Positions 25,448 to 34,198 of a stretch of 64,000 bases of DNA are shown here, piece by piece. The DNA is from an uncultured Clostridium sp. (lineage in GTDB: Bacteria; Bacillota; Clostridia; TANB77; CAG-508): assembly GCA_900554175.1 (NCBI GenBank), contig USGK01000003.1:49511-113510 (forward strand), written 5' to 3'. A program made the position numbers and the translations under genes. Each line of letters starts with the position of its first letter. Positions within the stretch are counted from its first letter, which is position 1. The notes beneath the pieces were generated by a model. It ran no database searches, had not been told where the DNA came from, and saw only the letters and a program-made list of their open reading frames with translations.

Positions 25448-26164
25448 TTAATCCTTTGCTATTGTAAAAATTCCAACTTGTCTTGCTCCATTTTCTTTTA
25501 AGATTCTCGAACATTCATTGCAAGTTGACCCTGTTGTAAAAACATCATCAAATAACAATATTTTTTTGTTTTTTATCTTTTCTTTTAAGTTTGTTCCACT
25601 TTTTAATTTATATACATTTTTTGCATTTAAGAGCCTTTCTTCTTTTGATAGTGTACTTTGTTTTTTGTTATCTTTATATTTCGTTAATATCCTTTCTTCG
25701 TAATCCATATTAAAATTTTTTGCCAAACTTTTAGCAATCAAACTTGATTGATTATATCCTCTTGTTTTCAATCTTTTATTGCTTATTGGAATTGGCATTA
25801 TTATATCATATTTTTTTAAATGTAAATACAAATTTTTATTTTTTTTGAAAAAATTTGTAAATGCTTTATAAATATATGGTTTTGAATTAAACTTGTATTG
25901 TAATATTAAATTTCTTATTTCCCCATCATATATAAATTCATATATATGTTCATCAAAATAAAAATTTTCTTTTTCATGGTTTTCATTTCTATTATTTTTA
26001 CCTAATTCAATTCTTTTTATATTTTTATCATTTTCTTGAACTTTTTCTATACTCTTCAATTCTTTGTAAAAGCCTTTTCTTGATACCATTTCTATATTCT
26101 CTAGTTTTTTTGTGCATTTATTACATAAATATTCTTTTGATGGTGATCCACAAATAGAACACAT
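25448..26164 (-). CDS. comF: ComF-family phosphoribosyltransferase-like competence protein
   Basis: A 238-residue ComF protein. From the first ATG it begins MCSICGSPSKEYLCNKCTKKL, the CxxC...CxxC zinc finger. The C-terminal domain has LLFDDVFTTGSTCNECSRIL, the phosphoribosyltransferase DDVxTTG motif. In Bacillus ComF helps DNA uptake with the ComFA helicase, which is not in this window. The in-frame sequence just upstream of the ATG reads IDFFEIIKDIIYPP, the usual ComF lead-in (D-x-I-x-P-P-x-C), so the true start is probably about 14 residues upstream at an ATA codon (26206) behind AAAGGA. Next in line after recD2. Confidence 0.85.
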   Translation of the reverse strand: MCSICGSPSKEYLCNKCTKKLENIEMVSRKGFYKELKSIEKVQENDKNIKRIELGKNNRNENHEKENFYFDEHIYEFIYDGEIRNLILQYKFNSKPYIYKAFTNFFKKNKNLYLHLKKYDIIMPIPISNKRLKTRGYNQSSLIAKSLAKNFNMDYEERILTKYKDNKKQSTLSKEERLLNAKNVYKLKSGTNLKEKIKNKKILLFDDVFTTGSTCNECSRILKENGARQVGIFTIAKD

Positions 26165-26237
26165 TGGTGGATATATTATATCTTTTATTATTTCAAAAAA
26201 ATCTATTTTTTGTCTTTCCTTTCACTCTTCTAATTTC

Positions 26238-26327
26238 TTACATTTTCTTCAATTTAAATTTAAGTCCTGTATTTCTTTTTTTACTATCTACATTTTGTAT
26301 CATATATTTTATAGTTTCATTTGCACC
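26238..26327 (-). pseudogene. recD2: Detached C-terminal tail of recD2
   Basis: Read from 26327, this stretch encodes GANETIKYMIQNVDSKKRN and then TGLKFKLKKM before a TAA. The pattern N-x-V-x-x-(K/R)-(K/R)-x-T-x-L is the normal end of RecD2 helicases. It is out of frame with the main part because of one extra base at 26328. Confidence 0.7.
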
Positions 26328-28464
26328 GAATTACTATTAATAAATCCTTTGCTCTTGTTATTCCTGTATATAATAAATTTCTTGTAAGTAACATTGGAGC
26401 AGCTTTTGGAATACACATTATTACAACGTCGAATTCACTTCCTTGTGCTTTATGAATTGTTATTGCATAGCTGTGCTCAATTTGTTCAAGCTCATTAAAT
26501 TGGTACCATACTATTTTTTCATCATCAAATTTTATTTCTATATTTTTTTCTATTACATTTATTTTTATGATTGTTCCTATTTCTCCGTTAAATACCCCTG
26601 TCCCTGTTTCTGTTGTTCTTCCTTGTTTTTCCCAATAAATATCATAGTTGTTTTTTACTTGCATAATCCTGTCGCCAACTCTAAAAATTATATTTCCTGA
26701 TTTTCTTTCTTCTTTTAAATCTCCTTTTGGATTTAGCGCTTGTTGTAAATACATATTTAATTCTTTTGTTCCTAAAAGTCCTTTTTTAGTTGGTGTTAAA
26801 ACTTGTATATTTTGAAAGAAATCGTAATTTCCAAAATTTTTAAGCCTTCCTGTACAAAGCGATATTACTTCTGTTAATATTTTTTCTTGATTAGGTTGTT
26901 TTATAAAAAAGAAATCCTGTTTTGAATCATTTTCAGTTTCTTCTTTAGATATAAATTCTATTCCTTCGTTTACTCTATGTGCATTTACAATTATCTTACT
27001 TTTAGCAGCTTGCCTGAAAATTTTATCAAGCCTTATTGTAGTTATTTTTTCAGATTCAATTAAATCTTTTAGAATACTTCCTGGACCAACAGATGCTAAT
27101 TGGTTAGCATCTCCAACTAAAACCAGTTTACTTCCAATGTATATACATTTTAATAAATAGTTCATTAAAAACATATCTACCATTGACATTTCGTCTACTA
27201 TAATTACATCTCCATCTATAGGACTTCCCTGATAATCTAAAGAATTTCTAAATAATTCATCTTCATTTATTTTACCTATTTCAAGCAGTCTATGAAGAGT
27301 ACTAGCTTCTTTTCCAGTTGTTTCTGTCATACGTTTAGCTGCTCTTCCAGTTGGTGCTGCTAAAGCAACTTTTTTTCCATTTTTTTCATATATTTCTATA
27401 ATACTTTTTATAATTGTGGTTTTTCCTGTACCTGGACCACCAGTTATTATTGTTACATTATTTTTATTTACTGCTTCTATTGCTTCTTTTTGTTTTTCTG
27501 AAAGCTCAATATCATTTACTTGTTCCACTTTTAAAAGCTCTTCTTTGATATTTTTTACTTTTTTTAAATTTTGAGCTTTATCTAATTTTATTATTCTTTG
27601 TGCTATTTGTTCTTCTGTTTTATAAAAACTTTCTAAATAAACCCACTCTTCTCCTTCTTCACGCTCTTCAATCACTATTTCTCCACTGGCTTTAAGGTTT
27701 ATTAAATTATTTTCGATTTCTTCTTTTGGGACTCCTAAAAGATTTGAAACATATTCTTCAAGATTTTCCAAAATAGTACAACAATGACCGTTATAACTAA
27801 TTTGAATTAAGCCATACTTTATTCCACTCTTAATTCTTTTAGAATTATTATTTTCAACACCTAAATCTAGTGCCATTTTGTCAATCTTTTTAAAATCCAC
27901 TCCCCTTGCTAAATCTATTAAAATATATGGATTTGCTTTAATCTCGTCAATTGCATTTATTCCAAATTTATCATATACTTTTTTTGCATTTTCTACACCT
28001 ATATTGAATTTCTCTAAAAAACCCACAATTTGCCATACTTCCCAATGCTCTATAAAACTTTGTGAAATTTCTATGGCCTTTTCTTTACTTATTCCTCTTA
28101 TCAAAACTAATTTCTCTGGCTCATATTTCAATACTTCTATAGTTTCTTCTTGAAATTTTTGGACAATCCTCCTTGCTGTTTTTTCTCCCACTCCTTTTAT
28201 TGTTCCATTTCCAAGATACCTTTCTAATGCATCTAAAGTTTCTGGCATTATTTTTTCAAATGTGTCAACTTTAAATTGCTTTCCATATTCTTTATGCTCC
28301 ACAAATTTCCCAAATAATTTTAGACTATCTCCTTCTGCTATAAATGGTAGATATCCTACAATTGTTTCAGTTGATTCATTTTCTTCATCGTATATCTCCG
28401 CAATAGTATAACTATTTATTTCATTTTGATAGATTATTCCAATAACTTGTCCTTTTAATTCCAA
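26317..28464 (-). CDS. recD2: ATP-dependent DNA helicase RecD2, frameshifted near the 3' end
   Basis: A 715-residue RecD2/YrrC-type SF1B helicase with a TTG start behind AAGGAAGAAG. The order is: N-terminal OB-like part, helix-hairpin-helix segments (YLGNGTIKGVGEKTARRIV), Walker A GGPGTGKTT (about 342-350), DEMSMVD Walker B, and motif VI YTGITRAK near the end. RecD2 unwinds DNA 5' to 3' and works in repair without RecBC. The frame stops at IVIRCK, but removing one base (plus-strand G at 26328) restores 29 more typical residues, giving 741 residues, a usual length. The helicase core is intact either way. Followed by comF. Confidence 0.9.
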   Translation of the reverse strand: MELKGQVIGIIYQNEINSYTIAEIYDEENESTETIVGYLPFIAEGDSLKLFGKFVEHKEYGKQFKVDTFEKIMPETLDALERYLGNGTIKGVGEKTARRIVQKFQEETIEVLKYEPEKLVLIRGISKEKAIEISQSFIEHWEVWQIVGFLEKFNIGVENAKKVYDKFGINAIDEIKANPYILIDLARGVDFKKIDKMALDLGVENNNSKRIKSGIKYGLIQISYNGHCCTILENLEEYVSNLLGVPKEEIENNLINLKASGEIVIEEREEGEEWVYLESFYKTEEQIAQRIIKLDKAQNLKKVKNIKEELLKVEQVNDIELSEKQKEAIEAVNKNNVTIITGGPGTGKTTIIKSIIEIYEKNGKKVALAAPTGRAAKRMTETTGKEASTLHRLLEIGKINEDELFRNSLDYQGSPIDGDVIIVDEMSMVDMFLMNYLLKCIYIGSKLVLVGDANQLASVGPGSILKDLIESEKITTIRLDKIFRQAAKSKIIVNAHRVNEGIEFISKEETENDSKQDFFFIKQPNQEKILTEVISLCTGRLKNFGNYDFFQNIQVLTPTKKGLLGTKELNMYLQQALNPKGDLKEERKSGNIIFRVGDRIMQVKNNYDIYWEKQGRTTETGTGVFNGEIGTIIKINVIEKNIEIKFDDEKIVWYQFNELEQIEHSYAITIHKAQGSEFDVVIMCIPKAAPMLLTRNLLYTGITRAKDLLIVIRCK

Positions 28465-28611
28465 TTTTTCTTCTTCCTTGTCTTCTTTTATCTTTGTGTT
28501 AATATAACATATTTTAATTTTAAATTCAATTACTAAATTAGAAAAATTGTTGAAAACATTTAAGATTTATATAATTTATTATAATACATTAATAAAAATT
28601 TTTCATTTTAA

Positions 28612-28735
28612 AATTTCTTCTTTAGTAAGTCCTGTTGCTTGTTCTATTAATTCTATTTCTATTCCTAGTTTTATCATCTTCTTTGCCGTTGATATTTTTT
28701 CTTCTTTGATTCCTAGGCTTTTTCGGATTTGTCAA
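28612..28735 (-). mobile_element. Internally deleted remnant of the Rpn-family element
   Basis: Bases 28612-28717 match 5538-5643, the 3' coding end of the Rpn gene, with three mismatches in 106. Bases 28716-28735 match 6626-6645, its promoter -35 side, exactly over 20 bases. About 980 bp between are missing, with AGG shared at the joint. The remnant lies in the 479-base gap between recD2 and the por operon; apart from the por promoter I see nothing else there. Confidence 0.85.
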
Positions 28736-28884
28736 TATTTTTTTATAGACTTAAATAACATTTTTTATTTCATTAAACATTAAAAAAATTATTAACATAT
28801 TTTTTTAATAAATTTATGTCAATAATAATTTAAAATTATTATCTATACTTTATATTCAAAATTGCTTAAAACCTTTCTATTTAC

Positions 28885-28913
28885 TTGACTTTTAGGCAAT
28901 TTAGTAATATACT
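28885..28913 (+). promoter_or_regulatory. Promoter of the por operon
   Basis: TTGACT (28885-28890), a 17-bp spacer and TATACT (28908-28913), followed by AGGAGG (28932-28937) and the ATG at 28944. Confidence 0.85.
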
Positions 28914-28943
28914 AAAAGTATTAATTTTTTTAGGAGGTAAACA

Positions 28944-29525
28944 ATGAGTAACTTAATAGAAATCAGATGGCATGGTCGTGGTGGTCAAGGTGCTAAAACA
29001 GCATCATTACTTTTAGCAGATGCTGCATTTAATACTGGTAAATTTATTCAGGGTTTTCCAGAATATGGTCCAGAAAGAATGGGAGCTCCAATCACTGCTT
29101 ATAACCGCATAAGTGATGAACCTATTACTGTTCATAGTAACATTTATAATCCAGATTATGTAGTAGTTGTTGATGATACTTTACTAGAAACTGTTGATGT
29201 CACAGCAGGTCTTAAAGAAACAGGAGCTATAGTTATAAATACAACAAAAGATATAAATTATTTAAGTTCTGTTTTAAAAGGTTATACAGGAAAAATTTAT
29301 ACAATTGATGCAAGAAAAGTATCTATGGAAACATTGGGAAGATATTTTCCTAACACTCCTATGCTTGCTGCCATCGTTAAGGTTAGTAATGTTATGCCAG
29401 AAGATGCATTTATCCAAGATATGGAAGGTTCTTTTAAACATAAATTCGCTAAAAAACCTGAAGTTATTGAGGGAAATATGAATGCTTTAAAACTAGCTTT
29501 AAAAGAAATAAAAGTTTTAAATTAA
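28944..29525 (+). CDS. porG: Pyruvate:ferredoxin oxidoreductase, gamma subunit
   Basis: A 193-residue gamma subunit of the four-subunit 2-oxoacid:ferredoxin oxidoreductases. The N-terminus EIRWHGRGGQGAKTASLLLADAA and FPEYGPERMGAPITAYNRI are typical (GRGGQG and the E-x-G-x-E-R-x-G-A-P segment). The complex oxidises pyruvate to acetyl-CoA and CO2 and reduces ferredoxin, the central step of carbon metabolism in anaerobes. It is the first of four genes (gamma, delta, alpha, beta); the gap to the delta gene is about 90 nt. Confidence 0.93.
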   Translation: MSNLIEIRWHGRGGQGAKTASLLLADAAFNTGKFIQGFPEYGPERMGAPITAYNRISDEPITVHSNIYNPDYVVVVDDTLLETVDVTAGLKETGAIVINTTKDINYLSSVLKGYTGKIYTIDARKVSMETLGRYFPNTPMLAAIVKVSNVMPEDAFIQDMEGSFKHKFAKKPEVIEGNMNALKLALKEIKVLN

Positions 29526-29616
29526 TTATTTACTTAATTTTAATAAAATACTTTGATAAAGGTTTATAGGTAAAACCTCTGTAAAAACCTAAATATTATT
29601 GTAAGGAATTATAAAT

Positions 29617-29913
29617 ATGAGTATAGATAAAAATACATTTTTAGAAGATATGACTATTGGTGGAAACATATACGAAGCCGGTAATTCAAAAGAATGCAAA
29701 ACTGGTGACTGGAGAAGTATGCGTCCTATTTATATTGATGAAAAATGCAAACAGTGTGGTCTTTGTTTTCCTGTTTGTCCAGAAAATGCAATTCCAGTTT
29801 CAAAGGAAACTTTAAAAAGAGAAGATTTTAATTTCGATTATTGTAAGGGTTGTGGAATTTGTGCGAAAGTTTGTCCTTTTAAAGCAATCGAAATGAAGGA
29901 AGAAGGTGTTTAA
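29617..29913 (+). CDS. porD: Pyruvate:ferredoxin oxidoreductase, delta (2[4Fe-4S]) subunit
   Basis: A 98-residue ferredoxin-like subunit. Two CxxCxxCxxxCP clusters: CKQCGLCFPVCP (about 47-58) and CKGCGICAKVCP (about 77-88), each binding a [4Fe-4S] centre. It carries electrons from the TPP site of the beta subunit to outside ferredoxin. The N-terminal 45 residues are the usual lead with WRSMRPIYIDEKCKQC. It is 2 nt from the alpha subunit gene. Confidence 0.93.
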   Translation: MSIDKNTFLEDMTIGGNIYEAGNSKECKTGDWRSMRPIYIDEKCKQCGLCFPVCPENAIPVSKETLKREDFNFDYCKGCGICAKVCPFKAIEMKEEGV

Positions 29914-29915
29914 TA

Positions 29916-31118
29916 ATGAGTATAAGAGAAAGATTAAGTGGCAATGAAGCTTCTGCAACTGCTATGAAACAAATTAATCCAGATGTTGTAGCAGCTTTTC
30001 CTATCACTCCTTCAACAGAAATCCCTCAATACTTTTCAACTTTTGTAGCAAATGGTCAAGTTGATACTGAATTTGTTGCTGTTGAGAGTGAACATAGTGC
30101 TATGAGTGCCTGTATTGGTGCTGAAGCAGCTGGAAGCAGAGCTATGACTGCTACTTCAGCTAATGGGCTTTCTTATATGTGGGAAATGATTTATATAGCC
30201 TCTAGTTTAAGACTTCCTATTGTAATGAGTTTGGTAAACCGTGCTGTGTCAGGTCCTTTGAATATACATAATGATCATTCTGATGCATACGGAGTTCGTG
30301 ATAGTGGTTGGATTATGTTATTCTCTGAAAATAATCAAGAAGCATATGATAACCTACTTATGGCTCACAGAATTGCAGAACATAAAGATGTTATGCTACC
30401 TTTAATGGTTTGTCAAGATGGATTTATTACATCACACTCAATCGAAAATATTATGCTTGAAGAAGATTCAGAAGTTAAGAAATTTGTTGGAGAATATAAA
30501 CCTGAACATTATTTATTAAATAGAAAAGAACCTATGTCAATTGGTCCTTTAGATTTGCAAGCATATTTATTTGAGCACAAAGCTCAACAAGCTGAAGCAA
30601 TGAGAAAAGCTAAAGATGTTATCTTGGAAGTTTCTAAAGAATTTGAAAATTGGACAGGAAGACATTATGGTCTATTTGAAGAGTACAAATTAGATGATGC
30701 AGATATCGCAATTGTTTGTATGAATTCAACTGCTGGAACAACAAAATTTACTGTTGATAAATTAAGAGCTAAAGGAATTAAAGCAGGTCTTTTAAAAGTT
30801 AGAGTATTTAGACCATTTCCATCTGAAGAAATTGCTAAGGCTTTGGCTAAAGTAAAAGCTGTTGCTGTTTTAGATAAATCAGATGGATTAAATGCCGCTG
30901 GAGGAGCATTATTTACAGATATCACATCAGGTATGCAAGTAAATAAAATTTCTGTTCCAACAGTTAACTATATATATGGTATTGGTGGAAGAGATGTTCC
31001 TACTGAATCTATTGAAAGTGTTTATGAAGATTTATTAAAAATCGTAGAAACTGGAAATATAGAAAATCCATATAGATATTTAGGTTTAAAAACAAAATCT
31101 TTAAAGGAGGTAAACTAA
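29916..31118 (+). CDS. porA: Pyruvate:ferredoxin oxidoreductase, alpha subunit
   Basis: A 400-residue alpha subunit. The start NEASATAMKQINPDVVAAFPITPSTEI (about 9-35), ESEHSAMSACIGAEAAGSRAMTATSANG and PLNIHNDHSDAYGVRDSGWI agree with PorA proteins of anaerobes. The C-terminal part (about 250-390) is the domain with RVFRPFPSEE. Pyruvate is the likely substrate from overall similarity to four-subunit PORs; 2-oxoisovalerate or 2-oxoglutarate forms cannot be fully excluded. The start has GAAGGTGTT and the next gene begins 1 nt after its stop. Confidence 0.92.
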   Translation: MSIRERLSGNEASATAMKQINPDVVAAFPITPSTEIPQYFSTFVANGQVDTEFVAVESEHSAMSACIGAEAAGSRAMTATSANGLSYMWEMIYIASSLRLPIVMSLVNRAVSGPLNIHNDHSDAYGVRDSGWIMLFSENNQEAYDNLLMAHRIAEHKDVMLPLMVCQDGFITSHSIENIMLEEDSEVKKFVGEYKPEHYLLNRKEPMSIGPLDLQAYLFEHKAQQAEAMRKAKDVILEVSKEFENWTGRHYGLFEEYKLDDADIAIVCMNSTAGTTKFTVDKLRAKGIKAGLLKVRVFRPFPSEEIAKALAKVKAVAVLDKSDGLNAAGGALFTDITSGMQVNKISVPTVNYIYGIGGRDVPTESIESVYEDLLKIVETGNIENPYRYLGLKTKSLKEVN

Positions 31119-31119
31119 T

Positions 31120-32079
31120 ATGGCATACAATATGAAAGAAATTATTGCAAATAAACCTTCTAGATTTTCTGAAGGACATAAAATGTGTGCAGGATGTGGA
31201 GCCCCTATAGTGGCAAGACATATTTTAAGAGCTTTAAAAGAAGAAGATCACGCCGTAATATCTGGTGCTACAGGATGTATGGAAGTTTCAACTTTTACAT
31301 ACCCTTACACAGCATGGACTGATTCATTTATTCATACTGCTTTTGAATGTGCATCTTCTACACTATCTGGAGTTGAAGCTGCTTATAAATCTTTAAAGAA
31401 ACAAGGAAAATTGGTAGAACCTGAAAACGGAGGAAAAACTAAATTTATTGCTTTTGGTGGAGATGGTGGAACATATGACATTGGTCTTCAAAGTTTATCT
31501 GGAGCAATGGAAAGAGGACATGATTTAACATATGTATGTTATGATAATGGTGCATATATGAATACTGGTATTCAAAGATCTTCTGCAACACCAAGATTTG
31601 CAGATACAACAACATCACCAGCAGGAAAAGTTATTCCTGGAAAAATGCAATCTAGAAAAGATTTAACATTAATCTTAGCTGCTCATCATATTCCTTATGC
31701 AGCTCAGTCAATAGCTTTTGCCGATTTTAAGGATTTATATGTAAAAGCAGAAAAAGCTATCTATACAGAAGGTCCTACTTTTCTAAATGTATTTTCTCCT
31801 TGTCCACGTGGATGGGGATATGACACTTCTGAATTAATGACTATAAATAAATTAGCCGTTCAAACATGCTATTGGCCTTTATATGAGTTTGAAAATGGTA
31901 AATACCATATTACATATAAACCAGCTAAAAAGTTACCAATTGAGGAATTTTTGAGACCACAAAAAAGATTTAAGCATATGTTTAAACCTGGTAATGAATG
32001 GATGATAGAAGAATTCCAAAAAGAAGTAGATAAAAGATGGCAAGAATTACTTGATTTAGAAGAAATGACAAATAAATAA
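31120..32079 (+). CDS. porB: Pyruvate:ferredoxin oxidoreductase, beta subunit (TPP-binding)
   Basis: A 319-residue TPP-binding subunit. Features are GHKMCAGCGAPIVARHILRAL (Cys ligands of the proximal cluster), GCMEVSTFTYPYTAWTD, the TPP/Mg motif GGDGGTYDIGLQSLSGAMERGHDLTYVCYDNGAYMNTG (GDG...N), and SPCPRGWGYD with further Cys residues. The size matches PorB. It is the last gene of the operon, preceded by AAAGGAGG and followed by a strong terminator. Confidence 0.93.
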   Translation: MAYNMKEIIANKPSRFSEGHKMCAGCGAPIVARHILRALKEEDHAVISGATGCMEVSTFTYPYTAWTDSFIHTAFECASSTLSGVEAAYKSLKKQGKLVEPENGGKTKFIAFGGDGGTYDIGLQSLSGAMERGHDLTYVCYDNGAYMNTGIQRSSATPRFADTTTSPAGKVIPGKMQSRKDLTLILAAHHIPYAAQSIAFADFKDLYVKAEKAIYTEGPTFLNVFSPCPRGWGYDTSELMTINKLAVQTCYWPLYEFENGKYHITYKPAKKLPIEEFLRPQKRFKHMFKPGNEWMIEEFQKEVDKRWQELLDLEEMTNK

Positions 32080-32084
32080 TTGCA

Positions 32085-32123
32085 AAAAAATAACTTATAA
32101 GAATTTCTTATAAGTTATTTTTT
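32085..32123. terminator. Bidirectional terminator, por operon / ferredoxin operon
   Basis: A perfect 17-bp stem (32085-32101 with 32107-32123) with a 5-nt loop and A/T runs at both ends. It lies between the convergent porB and ferredoxin genes. Confidence 0.9.
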
Positions 32124-32133
32124 ATATTTAATA

Positions 32134-32316
32134 TTAATCGTTATCATCGCAAGGTGCTTCAACTGGGCAAACTGCTGCACATGTTCCGCAACTTATGCAT
32201 ATGTCTTTATTTATTTCTGCCTTTCCATCTTCTGCTATTGCTATACATCCCATTGGGCAAGCATCTACACATGCTCCACAACCTATACATTTTTCTTTAT
32301 CTATTTTATAAGCCAT
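32134..32316 (-). CDS. Clostridial-type 2[4Fe-4S] ferredoxin
   Basis: A 60-residue ferredoxin with two cluster motifs, CIGCGACVDACP (about 10-21) and CISCGTCAAVCP (about 41-52), and internal two-fold symmetry. The likely electron acceptor of the nearby pyruvate oxidoreductase, though it is on the opposite strand, at the end of the ppaC-lepB-holB-ricT unit (52 nt after ricT). AAGGTGGTG serves as ribosome-binding site. The C-terminal tail CDDND adds a ninth Cys. Confidence 0.95.
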   Translation of the reverse strand: MAYKIDKEKCIGCGACVDACPMGCIAIAEDGKAEINKDICISCGTCAAVCPVEAPCDDND

Positions 32317-32368
32317 TTTTTCACCACCTTTTATTTCTTCTAAAATTTATATTGTTACATCTATTGTT

Positions 32369-33256
32369 TTATTCTTCTTTTTCAAGCTTTTTTAATTCTT
32401 CCATTTCTTCTTTGCTTATCTCTTCTTTTTGCTCTTTATTTTGGACATCTTTTATTACTTTGACATCTTTTAAATCGAATCTTTTATATTTAAATCCTTC
32501 TCCATTTTTTATCTTAACTCTGAGAACTTCTTTTAAAATTTCTACATTGTCTACTTCTCCTTCTCCATCTTCTGTTTTTACTATAGCTCCTACATGTGGA
32601 AGTCTTGATAACTTTTCTTGATATGCTTCATCTTCATATTTTAAGCAACACATAAGTCTTCCACAATTTCCAGAAATTTTTGATGGATTTAAAGCTAAAT
32701 TTTGATCTTTTGCCATCTTAATAGATACTGCCTCAAAATCATTTAAGAACGAGCAACAACAAAGTTCTCTTCCACAAACTCCATTACCACCTAGTCTTTT
32801 TATCTCATCTCTAACACCTATTTGTCTAAGTTCAATTCTTAATTTATATTTCGCAGCTAAATCTTTAACTAAATCCCTAAAGTCTATTCTACCATCTGCA
32901 GTAAAATAGAAAAGCAATTTTGTATTATCAAATTTATATTCTACATCTGTTAAATTCATTTTTAAACCAAAATCTTTTATCTTTTTATTGCAATAATTAA
33001 ATGCTTCCTTTTCTTTTTTCTTGCATTCATCATAATGTTTTATATCTTTTTGATTTGCAATTCTTATTATCTTTTTTAGTGGTGCTGAAAGTTTCTCTTC
33101 TGAAATCTTTCTATTAGGAATGGCAACAATTCCAATGTCCTCGCCATCTTCGTTTTCAACAATTACATATTCGTCCTTTTTAACAATTAAATATTGTGGA
33201 TCAAAAAAATATATTTTTCCTAATTTTCTATATCGGATTCCTACTATATTTTTCAA
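32369..33256 (-). CDS. ricT: PSP1/RicT (YaaT) family protein
   Basis: A 295-residue PSP1-domain protein starting at TTG (33256) after GGGAGG. The core DVEYKFDNTKLLFYFTADGRIDFRDLVKDLA and the Cys-rich GVCGRELCCCSF...GNCGRLMCCLKYE are the RicT signature; these Cys bind an iron-sulfur cluster in the RicA-F-T complex of Bacillus, which acts with RNase Y in mRNA maturation and affects sporulation and competence. The C-terminal 60 residues are charged. The gene overlaps the 3' end of holB by 29 nt, the usual holB-ricT neighbourhood. Confidence 0.93.
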   Translation of the reverse strand: MKNIVGIRYRKLGKIYFFDPQYLIVKKDEYVIVENEDGEDIGIVAIPNRKISEEKLSAPLKKIIRIANQKDIKHYDECKKKEKEAFNYCNKKIKDFGLKMNLTDVEYKFDNTKLLFYFTADGRIDFRDLVKDLAAKYKLRIELRQIGVRDEIKRLGGNGVCGRELCCCSFLNDFEAVSIKMAKDQNLALNPSKISGNCGRLMCCLKYEDEAYQEKLSRLPHVGAIVKTEDGEGEVDNVEILKEVLRVKIKNGEGFKYKRFDLKDVKVIKDVQNKEQKEEISKEEMEELKKLEKEE

Positions 33257-34145
33257 AATTCATTTCCTCCCATAAGCTAAACAACATATTGTCTATGCAC
33301 ATATTATAATTACTATTTGCCTTTAGTCTTTCTTTAGTATTTTCTACTATTTTTATTCCATTTATGTATTTTGGCTTAGTTTTAGCTTTTTCAAATAAAA
33401 TAACATTTATATAATCTAAAACATCAAATTTATCATCTTGTGATTTATAAATGATATCTGCTTCTTTTAACATATCTATAATGTCTAATTCTTCCATTTT
33501 AGATATAATAGTATAAATAGATTTATATAGATCTTCCTTTTCTCTTAAAACCTCAGCTCTTCCTATACTTCCTCCAAATGCCTTTAACATACTTTCATCA
33601 ATGGATGAAACTCCATATTTATTTTTTAAATGTTTTTTTATTTCTTCATCCGGGATATCTTGAAATTTTATTATATTACATCTTGATTTTATTGTTGTTA
33701 AATAATTATTTTCATTTGAACCTATCATTATTATTACAACATATTGTGGTGGCTCTTCTAATGTTTTCAAAAGTGCATTTTGGGCTTCTTTTGTCATTTT
33801 ATCACTATCATCTATTATATACACCTTTTTTTTCGAAATAATTGGTTCTTCTACTATTTTTCTTTGCATTTCTCTTATTTGCTCAATTTTTATACTGTTT
33901 CCATCAGGTAAAATCATAAAAAAATCCGGATTATTTTCTGTATCGAATTCTATACATGATTTACATTTATTACAGTATTTTTCCTCTCCAATGCAAAGAA
34001 GCATCTTTGCTAATTCTTTCGCAATCATCTTTTTACCAATTCCCTGTGTTCCTAGAAAAAGGTAACTATGTGAATTCATATTTGCTTTTATAGAATGAGC
34101 TAATTCTTGTTTTATTTTGTCATTTCCTATAATATTATCAAACAT
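33228..34145 (-). CDS. holB: DNA polymerase III delta' subunit
   Basis: A 305-residue clamp-loader subunit. FLGTQGIGKKMIAKELAKMLLC (P-loop region with Lys-Lys in place of Lys-Ser/Thr, as expected for a non-hydrolysing delta'), a zinc module CIGEEKYCNKCKSCIEF (about 50-67), and the SRC-type sequence TTIKSRCNIIKF. It loads the beta clamp with tau/gamma and delta. The downstream ricT overlaps its end. AAAGGTGTG is upstream of the ATG at 34145. Confidence 0.9.
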   Translation of the reverse strand: MFDNIIGNDKIKQELAHSIKANMNSHSYLFLGTQGIGKKMIAKELAKMLLCIGEEKYCNKCKSCIEFDTENNPDFFMILPDGNSIKIEQIREMQRKIVEEPIISKKKVYIIDDSDKMTKEAQNALLKTLEEPPQYVVIIMIGSNENNYLTTIKSRCNIIKFQDIPDEEIKKHLKNKYGVSSIDESMLKAFGGSIGRAEVLREKEDLYKSIYTIISKMEELDIIDMLKEADIIYKSQDDKFDVLDYINVILFEKAKTKPKYINGIKIVENTKERLKANSNYNMCIDNMLFSLWEEMNFEKYSRNPI

Positions 34146-34198
34146 AAATTCACACCTTTCTTTTTATATTTTAAGTTAAAATTTGTTCTTTATAATTT

